A stretch of 64,000 nucleotides of DNA from Apostichopus japonicus. Taxonomy: Eukaryota; Echinodermata; Holothuroidea; Aspidochirotida; Stichopodidae. The position numbers and the translations under genes are program-made. The stretch is taken from contig NC_092580.1 in the NCBI RefSeq assembly GCF_037975245.1, positions 2,888,501 through 2,952,500 on the forward strand. Reading direction: 5' to 3'. Below the pieces are notes generated by a model, which saw nothing but the letters and a program-made list of their open reading frames with translations, did not search any database and was not told the DNA's origin. Below, piece after piece: positions 12,643 through 25,100 of the stretch. Within the stretch, counting starts at the first letter, position 1. The number at the start of each line of letters is the position of its first letter.

Positions 12643-15011
12643 TTCCAATCGTGTAGCGGCCTGAGAGTATTATAACTTTCATTCGCGGATCCAAGTTGTT
12701 ATGGGGCGCACATACTTGCGCATAGACACGATCATAAACATAATTTATAACCTTTGTCTCATAATGCACCACTTCACGACTTTTTTTTTCATCCGTGGGG
12801 AAGACCCACCAGTACTCCCAGTAAGGGATCGGTTTCAAAGACCCCATGGCATGTTCCCCTATACTTTTAACTACTTGAAATCCGTCCGACTGTTGCTATG
12901 TGTATTAAGCACTGTAGTAAATACCACAAAGAGTTGTACTGGTCTTCTTGTCAGGGTGAGGTATGACACACACAGCTATGTGTGACTGAACCTCTGCAAG
13001 GAGAATGTGCTGAAACCCTTTCGTACCGAGATCTCTGCGTACGTTCAGTAGTATAATTAATGTGATTGCTCTGTTTACAGTATCATTGAATCTAATCATA
13101 TTTGTTCCCTCAAAACCAGACTGAAATATTTCCACTTTTACCACGGTCACAAATCAAATAATGGGCAGTTTCTTGCTTAAGTTGTTAGAAATAGGTTTAG
13201 AATCGATGTTTACTAGACATTACTTTTAAATTACTTATCATCGCTTATAGGCCCATATGCTTTGGCAACAAAGCCAAGTTTCGATGAACTTTGCACACAA
13301 ATGTAGGCGTCGTTAAGTGTGTACATAATTTAAGCAGCTGAATATGCTGTGTCGAGTGATTTAACACGCATATCAACGAACTCAGGCGGGGCTGGTTGAT
13401 CTCTGGAAGATCTTAACTTACATGCTTGGTTTGAGTAGATACAGGGAAAGAAGGCGTGGGGGGATAAGGGAATTAAGGATTTGAGGAGTAATTGTATCAC
13501 ATGAAAGACCTTGAGGGAGGGGAGAAGGAGGCAGGATTTGAGGATCTTGACCATACGTACGGGTGCATCTTCTAGTTGAACTTAGTCAGCTAGGAGTGAA
13601 ACATAAAACGAGTAGAAGGTTACTCTGAAAGTAGTTTTCGATTCAACTTGAGAGTAATTGAAAGGAAACTGTGAAAGTGAAAACAAAAACACTTGCCAAC
13701 TACAAACTGATGTTTTGCTCACTTTTCAGAACATTAAATCAGAGACAGGACTTCATTGGCTGCAGTATGTGTTTAATTTAACCAACCTTATAGACAATAT
13801 TGGGCAGCGAAAAATCAATAGAAAATTGGACGCATGCGCAGATCTTAAATTCACATCAGGGGCGGAATATATGTGAGGCCTTTCATCAATGTGAAAGGGA
13901 AATGATCGACTCGGATAGGGGTTTGTTTACTTGAATATAATCAAGGTAAATATATGTTATCATGAGTAAGGCGTTTAAGTGACCTAATCACTACGGTAAC
14001 GAATTAGAGTTTATCGAACGATTATCAGAATATGTTGCTATTTGTAGGCAGTCAAAATCGATCCAAAGAAACCTGTCTCTCTGTTTTTTTTGTTTTTTTT
14101 GCGGAAGAGGGTGATGAACTCGAAGTTTTAAACATTATAAGCAACCCGTTCGAATTTGGTTGGGATTTCATTGATTTCCGATTACTTTAGTGTATTTTAT
14201 GTACTGAATATAATGAATCACCACACTTTAAATCCTGTTTGGAAGAAGCTAACTAGTTTACAACCTTGATTAAGGAAGTTTAGTTGATTTGACTGTTCCT
14301 TTTCAGTATGTCTACCAATGAAACTGATAGACACACTGGGTACTACACTTTTTCACTTATAGCGCTTGAGGCCTATTAACAACTACATTGTTATTAGTGG
14401 GAATATGAAACAATGAAAAGGAGTAACTTCCATGAATTTTAACCTATATGGGTGAAGTCTAAAGAATACGGAATTTCCTATTGTGACGCCTACGATGGGT
14501 TGGGTGAGAAAACTGACTCACTTACTGATGACCTAGCTGCTTACATGTTTACATTACGCACGAGACTTCACAATAAGAATGGTGATATGGTTGACTGTTT
14601 AATTGGGACAGTGCAGAAAACCACCCTGAGGCGAAATGGCAGACACAATAAGTCTACCAAGTATCAACCAGCTGCTAAACGATTAACCACGTAACAAATC
14701 ATTGTTACAAGTGATTGTTGTATATGTTACCACAAGGTTATCCCGTTATTACACTGACTATGAAAATCACCAGTATATTTGACCCTCATTATATGTACTG
14801 TAGTGTAGAAAGCAATGTGAAAAACGCTTTGATTATGTGACGTCTTTGGAGTGCCATGGCAGTGTGCATAAAATGAGGTCAAGAAGTGTTCACCCAGTGA
14901 AAAGTTGTACATGTCGATTTACAAACGTTGATCGAACTGTACTGTATATACGACATCGGTGCTGTTCAAGTTATTAAGATCAAATGTCCTTTGAGGTATA
15001 CAAGGCCCAAT
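12643..15011. other. Spacer downstream of the NXPE-like gene, no gene seen
   Basis: Presumed 3'UTR followed by AT-rich DNA. Short frames exist (for example 14452-14694) but show no family motif or splice context. No clear AATAAA near the NXPE-like stop was found. Confidence 0.5.
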
Positions 15012-15019
15012 ACCGGGTA

Positions 15020-16083
15020 CAAGGGCGGCGGAAGCACTTTTATTCTGGGGGGGGGGGGGCACCAACGTCGAAGGGCACTTTGCAAAAATTCGATTGGACT
15101 GATGCAGCCTGATATTTAGTACCCTTTATAACTCTTATAGTATTATCTTATTTGCGTATACACATCACTCCATCAATTTCCCCTCCCCCCCCCCCCCCTC
15201 AAGGAAACAATGCATACTAGCACTGCAATATCCAATGTGCAAATTGGGAAACAAGGAACAAGTTTTCTTTCGAGACAAAATGAGGTGAAATCATTATAAA
15301 GTCCAAGCCCCTGCACACGTACGCGATCGATAGATACATGCATGAAAGCAAATGAAATATGTCAAAATACGAAAGGATGGGGTAGGTTATGGGATATTAA
15401 AACTATACTCATTATTCATAGTAGGGTATAAATGGCTTCTGCTTATTACAAAGTCACAATGTAATATAGCAATGCATTTTTGGAAATGCATTAGGATTTT
15501 GTTGGCAAATTGACTATGCATAATGGCACTCATCAGAATGTTAGAAGCCTTGTGGTAGTAAACATAGGCGTAGGAGGCGGGGGGCTGCAGCCCCCCCCCC
15601 AACCCAATTCTTTTTGTGAAAATTCGGGCAATATGCTGAGAATTTTTCGGGCACCTACTGAAAGAAAAATAATTTGCTATGTGTTTTTCAATGGTTAAAC
15701 TGATATTATTATGATCTATTATTGTAACGACTTTCCCAATAATTCTAACCAATATGGAAGGGTAATAACACGGCAAATGATGGTATGTTATTGGCATGCG
15801 ATGTAATAACCGTCGCATGCCCATATGATATGCACGTTGAAAGCGCGCGAAAAATGTCGGTAATATTTTTCGGGCAAGTCGTTACAGCCCCCCAAATCAA
15901 ATTGGGCTCCTACGCCTATGGTAGTAAACATTTAAAACTTCCCGAAATATTTCATTCGACGTGGGTTTCGCTTTGTAAACTCTTTTTTTATTTAGAAATT
16001 TTTATGTAGAAAAAGGGCACATTTTTAACCTGAGGAAATGTGGGGGGGGGGGGGGCACGTGCCCCCTGGTTCCGCCGCCCTTG
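15020..16083. mobile_element. hAT-like non-autonomous element with 8 bp target duplication
   Basis: Termini are inverted repeats CAAGGGCGGCGGAA and TTCCGCCGCCCTTG. The flanking 8 bp are identical, ACCGGGTA at 15012-15019 and 16084-16091, which fits hAT-type insertion. No transposase is encoded; poly-G/C runs lie just inside each end. A second MITE is nested inside at 15563-15920. Confidence 0.85.
15563..15920. mobile_element. Nested MITE, CATAGGCGTAGGAG family, 8 bp target duplication
   Basis: This 358 bp element has inverted termini CATAGGCGTAGGAG / CTCCTACGCCTATG and is flanked by GTAGTAAA at 15555-15562 and 15921-15928. It sits within the larger hAT-like element, so it inserted later. Its interior is shared with the copies near 6.8, 54.1 and 63.7 kb. 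Confidence 0.88.
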
Positions 16084-16528
16084 ACCGGGTAACATATAAC
16101 TCGAAACGTAAAGCTATGATTAACTTCGTAGTTGATATGTAGGCCCTGTATACTGTACGTCCACAAGTAAATATATTTACTGGCAGGCTTGCAATAGTCG
16201 AATCTTGAAAATCGTTTTGCAATATATCTTCTATTAAATGTTTTCATTAAGGGTGGCAGTAAGGAATTAGGAAACCTCTTTTGGCTCTCATGTTTCTCGA
16301 ATTTTATTCGATGTGAAGGAAGAAATTTGAAAGAAATCTTTTGTCATATTTGTACATGTGCCTTATATCTATCACATGACCCTTCCCGTGCCATGATACA
16401 AATGAAAACCAACAGAATAAAGCTTCTTAATGGTAGTTACAAACAAAGTTAGTTACAAAAATGGTAGCTAAAATAAAATAAAACTGTTAGCAAACTGCTT
16501 ATCCACTAGAGAGCCTGTGTAGGAGAAT

Positions 16529-16891
16529 GTGTAAAAGTAAGTTGGCCTGACGTTTCGATCCTAGCAGGATCTTCTTCAAAGGCTAAATGACAAGTAACAG
16601 TAACAGAAGGGAAAAACTTCTCCAGTTTATGCCCTTTCCCCTTAATCCTCTCTTTGTCCCTCTACTGTTTATCTCCTACCTCAGTCTCCTCTTCCCCTGT
16701 TGGTTTCTTTCTTTCTTCTCTCCACCCCTTGTTTACTAATCCCCTTACATCTATCTCTTTGTGTCCACCATGCTCATTAACCTGTCTGTATTCTGTGCAT
16801 GTTTTTGTCCCTTCTGTTACTGTTACTTGTCATTTAGCCTTTGAAGAAGATCCTGCTAGGATCGAAACGTCACGCCAACTTACTTTTACAC
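16529..16891. mobile_element. Inverted-repeat element with hammerhead-like core in both arms
   Basis: Arms of about 90 bp at 16529-16616 and 16801-16891 are near-perfect reverse complements around a pyrimidine-rich centre. Each arm contains TGAAGAA, a 5 bp stem GATCC/GGATC with a TGCTA loop, then GAAACGTC. This layout resembles the core and stem II of hammerhead ribozymes reported in Penelope-like retroelements. Element class is inferred. Confidence 0.55.
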
Positions 16892-17539
16892 AAAAATGGT
16901 AGTTCACATTTTTGTATGCCCATTCACTAAGGACATTAACATACTCTAACACCTACCCTTCCTTTTGATTCACACACAGTGTTTCCAAAGTTTTCAGAAA
17001 GTGACAATTGCCTAATTTTATAAAGTGAAATAAGTTCAAAGAAGCGGTAAATACCAGGGTCCAAACAAAAACTGCTCACCCAGCACATTGCGTTTGACAG
17101 GTTCCATGTATCAAGATGTGAGAACCGGATCTTATGACGCTAGTAGGGTTTTGTTGAGAAAATACACATAGGCCTACTATATCTACGACAAATAAAATCT
17201 TGACCTGTTCCCAGTTAGTGTTAGTTTTTCTTCCTTATCGTCGGACCTCTTGTTAAATGAATGTCTATGTCAAAGAGGTAAAAAACACTAGATTAATTAA
17301 ACCGTCTCCACTCAGATGTGATAAGATAAAACCCATAGCCCTCAGGTCACTCATTGTATTTGCAATATGTCACTTCCCTCGCTTTACTTGGGAGCCCCAT
17401 CTCATTCTCGCCCCTCCCCCTCCCAAGTTCATCTTTGTGCAATTTGCTTATACCTTACCTACCACCATTAACCATTGGTAAGTTGTAGAGTAACAGGTGC
17501 GTATCCAGGGGGGGGGGCGTTGGGGGCGCGCGCCCCCCG

Positions 17540-17715
17540 GGTAAGAAAAAGAGGAGAGAAAAAAAGAGAAGAAAAAAGGAAAAAAGAGGGGAAAAAAGGA
17601 GGAGAGGAAGGGAGGAGAGGAAGGAAGGGAAAAGAAAAAGAAGAAAGAGAGAAAAAGGAGAAAAGGAGGGAGTAAAAGAAAAACGCGAAGACATCGGGGA
17701 GAGAAAGAGGAACAG
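17540..17715. repeat. Polypurine tract
   Basis: Nearly uninterrupted A/G on the plus strand for about 170 bp, directly after a G-run and the GCGCGCGCCCCCCGGG block at about 17526-17541. Open frames here on both strands are low-complexity by-products. The tract could form triplex DNA. Confidence 0.85.
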
Positions 17716-18034
17716 TGACATCATTACAGCGCTGAAGGGTAGCCAGTGACGGATCAATGATTTCGTAAAAGTGTGACTCACCCTACCCCTTACACCGACA
17801 ACTCTATTTTTTGACGTTTCCATTTTCCTCTCTCACTAATATTTGTACTATATATGGTCTATCATAACGCGTGTGTAGAATTGTGCTATGAAACCAACTG
17901 TGGCTGGTCTCGACCGTGTCGTCGGGGAACATGACGCATTTTGGGATGGGGGCGACCGCCCGCCCCCCCCCATTCAGCATTTTTTTAAATGATATCGCTA
18001 AGTAATTTCAAAATAGAAAGTGCTTAGAGGCAAC

Positions 18035-19655
18035 TTACAAGGCCTGGGAAGTGTCATTTCCAGCGATCTGGGAGACATTTTCTGCCAAAATTTGCTTGTA
18101 CGCTTCGCGCTAACAAATGGTCCTGGGTAATGCCATTTCCAGCGATCTGGGAGGCATTTTCGGCCAAAAATTTCTTGTACGCTTCGCGCCAACCTATAGT
18201 GGCGCTACGCTTAGATAATTTGCCTACAGGCTTCGCCCCTCCCTTGGCAAATTCCTCGCTACGCGCCTGTTCGAATTTGTAACGCAAACAGCAGATATCA
18301 CATCATATCAGTGAGCATGAAAATGGCGTTCCAGGATGAAAAGCCTCAAAACTGTCCGACTTGCCTGAAAAAATAACCAAAAATTTTCGTGCGCGAAGCG
18401 CGCGTTCAACGTCTTCATGTCATATCATATAAGCAAGCATCGGTTATTACATCGCATGCCATCATGTACCGTACGGTCCGTTCAAATTCCGCAGTATTTC
18501 GCGGGATGCTAATGTAAACAACGACATGTCTCATGTAGATGTATAAATAGCATGGAGGTCCAATTATGTCAAAACTCTCTTTTACATTAGTAATGGCGAA
18601 TTACGGGCTGCACCCCCGCCGCGCAGTGGCGGAGTGTCCATACGGTCGGGGGGTGGATGCCCCCCCCCCCCTGACGGACTCAAATGGACTGCTGGCGCCT
18701 TTTTCAGCTCTTTACCACTTTTTACTTATTCTAGAATATTGACTTTTTTTATTGCGCTCTCATCTACTTATTGACATTTCTCACATTTTGTTGGTGTAAT
18801 TTGGCGATGACATCTTATTCTTCGTTTATCTGCAAATTAGCCAGGCCCGGAAAGGGTCATTTCCGGCGATCTAGGGAGTATCTTTATTCAAAAATTTTCT
18901 GTACGCTACGCGCCAACCAGTGGTGGCGCTCCGCTTAGATAGTGTCGAAAGCGCTCCTACAGACCATTCTCGCCACGCCTGACCAATACCCTTAGCTCCG
19001 CCACTGCCGCCGCGCCTCCTACTCCTATGTGTGTAGTGTTCGGTTTCGGAAATATCTGCTATTTTTTCATTTCCTTCAACCAAGTTTTATAATAGCCGTT
19101 ATAAGAGGTTTTAATGTTTGTACACCAATAAATTAACTGTGTCTGAATTTTCGAAAATTTTTGACCAACATTCTGCATCACACTTCCCTCTACTCGTGCA
19201 ATTTTGACCGGTCTGTTAGGGGTTGAAGGAAGTTTTTCTATATTGGTTGTCCATAGATGAAATTTTGTACAACATTATGGGTATGTTTTCAAGTGAGTTT
19301 ATTCACGAGAAATGTGAATTTTCAAATTCTGAACAAATATGGGGCTTAAAACCTTGAAAAGTGGGGCTGACGGGTATTGTGGGCCGCGACGTAGAATCAC
19401 CTACAAAAGCAAAGAACCACAGGAGATGCCATCAGGTCGAACATGATGTGTGCCGGGTTGACAAACTTCAAAAAGGTTATGGATGGAAAAAAAAAACTTA
19501 GGAAATACCTGGTTCTCAGGCAAAAAGTGTACATCTGGTTGGTCATTTCAAGCCCGAGAAGTGCCGTTTCCGGTGATCTGGGGGGGTTTCAAAACAAGAA
19601 ATTTTCTTGTACGCTGCGCGCCAACCGATGGTGGCGCTCCGCTTAGATAGTAATT
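18035..19655. repeat. Four diverged copies of a ~100 bp repeat module
   Basis: A module reading roughly TTTCCAGCGATCTGGGAG, then TTCTTGTACGCTTCGCGCC, then GGTGGCGCTCCGCTTAGATAG occurs at about 18035-18115, 18118-18220, 18842-18945 and 19550-19650, all in the same orientation. The first two are tandem. These look like pieces of one transposon family; complete ends were not found. Confidence 0.65.
18624..19006. mobile_element. hAT-like MITE with 8 bp target duplication
   Basis: Inverted ends CAGTGGCGGAG / CTCCGCCACTG are flanked by CCGCCGCG at 18616-18623 and 19007-19014. It is 383 bp long without coding capacity and contains one copy of the ~100 bp module. Confidence 0.85.
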
Positions 19656-20965
19656 CGCGCCCCCCGGGTTTGAAAATGAGTAAGCCAATCAGGTGGCATC
19701 GTGGGGTCTCGCCTTGCAAGGTTTAATAGAGACTCAATACACATCTGTTGTCATCTCAACAATATATTTGGAATAATAGGTCAGAGGAAGATATGGACAA
19801 TCGAGTGTCCTGGTGCACAGTAACCAATGAAGGGACTAGAACCTGGACAAATGGACTAGAACCTGGACAAATAGCAGTGTTTTTCAGTCTACAACAAATT
19901 AACATTAAATCTGTGCCTATAAGTTCATGATTTAATGTATTCTTTTTCATAGCTAGAATTGTACCTTTACTATTTACACTTTTTTTGGAAGCCACATAAT
20001 GAACAACCTGTGATTTTCTCCATCACAAGGTGGGGGAGAGGGGGCAGGGATGTGGTCTTAACATTGACGGGCACTTGATCTTTCCCCGTTTCTGTTTAAT
20101 ATTACCACATGTGTGCCTAATCCCCCCCTCCCACTCATGAGTTCTTTAAACCAGGCCCTGACAGGAAGGCAGAATGTTTACTGCACTTGCTACGTACGTA
20201 AATTTGTCGATGGAACATAATTTCTATAGTAAATGTGAAAAAGAAAATGAGCTAAAAACAAGGACACATACAGTTACTATTTTAAAGTAAAAAAAAAGCA
20301 AACCTGCGCTGCAAAACCAGTGTTAAACAATTTATTGAATTCTTTAGCTTCCTAACATACATGATATATAATGTAGACATAGATAGATTTCACCAATAAA
20401 AAAATGCATATTTAATATATAATCGTTTTATTTGAATTGAGTACTGTATTTGTGTAATGGTTGGGAAGATTTACTTCAGCTGATAGTAAAACATGTTACT
20501 TCGGGACACTGGTATAAGATGCATATGAAGAAAAAAAAGGATTCAAAATTGATTGTTACTGATATACATTAATATTGCAGCTGGGAAGGCACTAACCTGG
20601 TTACATTACAATCAGATAAATAAATTAATACAATTACCGGCATCTGATATCATTACCATGTTAAATAGTATTACACGAAGTATGTACCTCTGCAGTGAAT
20701 CACTAAAACCCCCTTAGCCAGACCACCAAAGTAATGCAACCTGTCCATTGGAATAATTTAGATTTAGTCATAATCACATGCAATGTGTCTGTCTAAACAA
20801 AAAGGATTCTTGTGGAGGAAAAGTATTAGAGAAACAAGCCTAGAGGATTAAAAGCATGCCCAAAAATATCAAAAAACACATTTCAAAAACTTAATGATAA
20901 GGTACATAATTATTTGGCAGAGTAAGTTTTAACGTTCATATACCTTTGTACGCATACCTACCTAC

Positions 20966-21190
20966 TGGTTGATGCATATTTACATGACTGGCTGATGCAC
21001 ATTTATATGACTGGCTAATGCATATTTATATGACTGGCTGATGCATGCTGATGCATATTTACATGACTGGCTAATGCATATTTATATGACTGGCTAATGC
21101 ATATTTATATGACTGGCTGATGCATGCTGATGCATATTTACATGACTGGCTAATGCATATTTATATGACTGGCTAATGCATATTTATATG
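20966..21190. repeat. Minisatellite, ~23 bp unit
   Basis: Units of TGACTGGCTAATGCATATT plus four bases repeat about nine times, with a longer variant holding GATGCATGCTGATGCAT in a regular pattern that suggests a higher-order unit. The surrounding 19.7-22.1 kb shows no gene apart from the presumed NIT1 3'UTR at its right end. Confidence 0.85.
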
Positions 21191-22166
21191 ATAAGAACCG
21201 GCAGGTAAAAGCATCATTCTGCACTCTATTATAAAGAGGAGCAAATGGATTCCTTTCATGACTGTCTACATTGTCTTTGCAATACTGATATGCTTGTAGC
21301 AAACATCTGAAATAATCACAATGACCCCCCCCCCCCTTTCCTCAATATTGGCTTTAACAATGATTGTGCAAACGAGTAAGTATGGTTCACTGTATAAAAC
21401 AAAGCATGGCATTGTCCTGTCCTGTCCTGCCTGTTTACAAGTAGACCAACCATTCTGTTTTGAAATATTGCTTTTAGCAACACTTGACATGGATTCAGAT
21501 GTGAGTTGATCTTACTTGCTAAGTAAGCCTTCTTGTGTACATACACCTGTAAGCCTGTTTTATCTGTCAGTGAACATGCTTACTACAACAAAAGCTTTAG
21601 AGGTGTCTGTCTATATTGTGTATTATATTTTATTGTATATTTTATTGTATATTGTGTCTTTCATTTGTCTATATTGTGTATTAAATACAGGGGTTAGTGA
21701 TTACACAAGTAAGATACACATTATTCAGGGGAATGGTTTAGGTCTAAGACTGTATGTAAATGTTACAAGGGATTCCAAATTTCAATATATTTTATTTTTG
21801 GCAGCAGTAGGTCAGAGCCATGGCATAAGACCGCTGCAGTGTTTACAAAATGAGCCTGTGCACATAGTCACTCTGGCTTGATAGTGTGACAAGCTGACTT
21901 CAATCTGCTCACTGATTGTGGAAGTCAGTTGACTGCTCGAAGTACGCTACTGTGGCAAGCTATCATCAGTTCAGCCACTCAGTGCTGAATTATATCGATT
22001 GCACAGCGAATGCTGCGAACACTGACTCCGTTGAGGCTTAGTTTCTATGCTAGACTGCTAATCTTCCATAATCTTTGATGAGGGGGTTTTCATGCTAGAT
22101 TGCTGATCTTCCTAATTTATAAGAAATGATGTAGAAAGTCTTTCTCACTTTGCTGTCGGTTACTTG

Positions 22167-25100
22167 TCATGAATCCTTCGTATCTACTGATAGTTTGTAC
22201 ACATCTGTTCGTCTGTGACTCCATACTGGCATTTGTTTTCGCACAGACTTGAGGTAGTCCAGGTCAATGTTTGCAAGACAGACATCTTGACCTTCATGAC
22301 AACTTGCAATAATCTGTCCCCAGGGGTCAACCACCTACATGAATGCAGAATGTTATAAAAAAAAATATGAAATCACCTTGCAGTCAAATTGATTGATAAA
22401 ATTGCAGTTTATGAACTGGCAGGTCAAACTCTCTAAACTTTGAAAATGTAAAGAATAAAACATCTGCTCAATTAACCAATCTTTACTTCGTCGGTTATTT
22501 TTAATTGTTTAAGAGATATATTATTATCAAGTTCATCCAACCTTCTCTTTTAAAGTTATTGTATTTTATACAAGCAGTATACCCACACACACTCATCACC
22601 ATTGCATACCGTATATATTCCTTTTGTATATAGCAAGGAACCAATTAAAACCTGCTGGTCACACATTTGATGGGGTCTAGTGTAGTAAAAGGGATATGAA
22701 AGGCTGAGCATTAAAACATATATGAATACCACTGGCCTGTGAAATGAAGCCATTTGTTCCAGCTCCCAGCTGAATACCTAGAGGTGCTTTATTGTTTGGA
22801 TATCAAACATTGCACACAATTGTTTGATTTTGCTGGTTTAGTTTTCCTTTGAATTGAAGTGACCTTGGAAAATAATTCAATGGTGTAATTATTTTCAATA
22901 GTTGGTGATGTGTGGTCAAGCATGGAGCTGTATATAGATCCATGGGTCGAGTGACTTAAATACTTAAATTACAATGACCTCAATTCTGTAGGGATTCTCA
23001 TTGCACCATGCTGTAAAAGAAAAGAAACCAGAAATGCAAAACTGCATTGAAGTTTCGATTACAGTCATTCTTCCCCTCCACCTACCAGACCATCTCCTTC
23101 AACTACCCCCCCCCACCCCCCACACTTACACATATGCATTACTCCATTATCTTAGCGAGAGTATAAATACACATGCCTGTGCACTTTTGAGCATTTTGGA
23201 ACAAAAGATGTTCATATGATGGGCTTTCAGGTTTTACTTCAATGCATGGATATTATTCACTCATATTTGAGTCGAAAATTCAACAAATGTTGCAATTTCA
23301 TCATGATGATTGTCAATATTACATCAATGCAGACATTTGGACTTAAAAGCCACTTCCATGTATGATTCTCCATCACTTTGCTGATCCGAAACAAAAGCAA
23401 AGAATTAAATGATTGCAGAAAATATATCAAAAAATGCATTGTGATTTCTATGATTTAACATGAGCAATTTTCTTCATGAATCTACAGTAATGTATAGTGA
23501 GGGTGTACAGCATACCTGATCTTATTTATACAGTGAAAAGCAGTGTGATGTAACAAACAATGAATTCACAATGAAACAGGCTGTCCTGAAATGACCATTG
23601 AAACAACAACAGGCTTCTTGTACTAAATGTGATAGATACATCAACATACTAAATATGACATCTGTTCTTGCTAAAATATTTTGAAAATAAGCATGGTTTC
23701 ATAATTTGACCCCTGGTGAACTCATACGACCATGATGTCCGCCCACAACATTTAGGCTTCTTGTACTCAGTGTGGTACAATGACATACCAAATATGCGAT
23801 CTGTCCAAGCTTCTCTAGCGATATTATGTTTAGGAAGGTGTGTTAGTGTAAAGAGACAGGTAAGAGGGGAGTGAAGTAAATGTTTTGCATTTGTTTACTT
23901 CAAATGACCTTTGACCTGCACCAACAGCAATAATAGGCTCTTTAACTTTGGTATGGTACATCTGAAAACCAAATATGAGATCTGTCTAATATCATGGTTA
24001 CAAGGCTTTCACAATTTGACCTGTTGCCCCAAATGACCTCTGACCTCCACCAAAATCAATAGGCTTCTGTTATTTATTGCTATACACTTACATACCAAAT
24101 ATGAGATCTGCCCAAGCTTCCATATTGAGTTATCATGTTTACAAGGTTTTCACAATTTGACACCTGGTGACCACAAATGACCTAATTCACCTCCACCAAA
24201 ATTAAAAGGCTTTTTGCACTCAATGTGACACTTCTACACACCAAATATGAAGTTGGTCTGACTGCCCTTCTTGAGATATTGTGTTTACAAGGTTTTCGCA
24301 ATTTGACACCTGGTGACCCCAAATGACCTTTTACCTCCACCAAAATTAAAAGGCTTTTTGTACTCAATGTGACACTTCTACACACCAAATATGAAGTTGG
24401 TCTGACTTCCCTTCTTGAGATATTGTGTTTACAAGGTTTTCACAATTTGACCCCTGGTAACCCCAAATGATCTTTGACCTCCACCAAAAAAAATATAGGA
24501 TTCTTGTAGTTAAGGTGGTACTTCTACACACCAAATATGACATAGGTCTGACCTTCTCCCTTGAGATATCGTGTTTACAAGCTGGGCGTCACAAATGCAC
24601 TCACACACACACACACGCCATCATGAATGCAAAGGTAAGGATTATCATCGAAACCAAATGTCAAAGACAGTACCATGTGTTGTCCCTGTATAACATCACA
24701 AATAATTTTGCAATGTACTATCTGAATAAGTGTCCACATATTTTTTAACTCAGAAATGGAATAGACTATCAAGATTGGAGTTGTACAAAAAAGAATTCTT
24801 CTTTTCATTTGCTCAGTATTTGGCAAAGATTAGCTTGTGGGTTTTGCAAATATGTTATTTCATATGATTGATTCCCTGCAGTTTACATTCTTTCTATATT
24901 GCTTACCATTGAATGTCCATACATCACTCGCCCGGAACTGAGTTGGCCAGTCTGTGCAGCAGCTACCACATAGCATTGGTTCTCTATTGCCCTGGCTCGC
25001 AGAAGTGCCTGCATGTTAAGTACATGAAAATTAATAATTAGACATCACAGCCTATTTTATACATATGTATCTCTACCATTTTCATTTTCTTTTCTATCAT

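Noticed and set aside
14452-14694. 80-residue frame in the spacer after the NXPE-like gene
   Set aside because: No recognisable motif, no splice or promoter context; length is not unusual for random AT-rich DNA.
17455-17823. Frames over the polypurine tract
   Set aside because: Low-complexity Lys/Glu/Arg or Ser/Phe/Leu runs produced by A/G-only sequence.
21516-21881. 121-residue plus-strand frame
   Set aside because: Antisense to the presumed NIT1 3'UTR, AT-repeat-rich, with no family motif.
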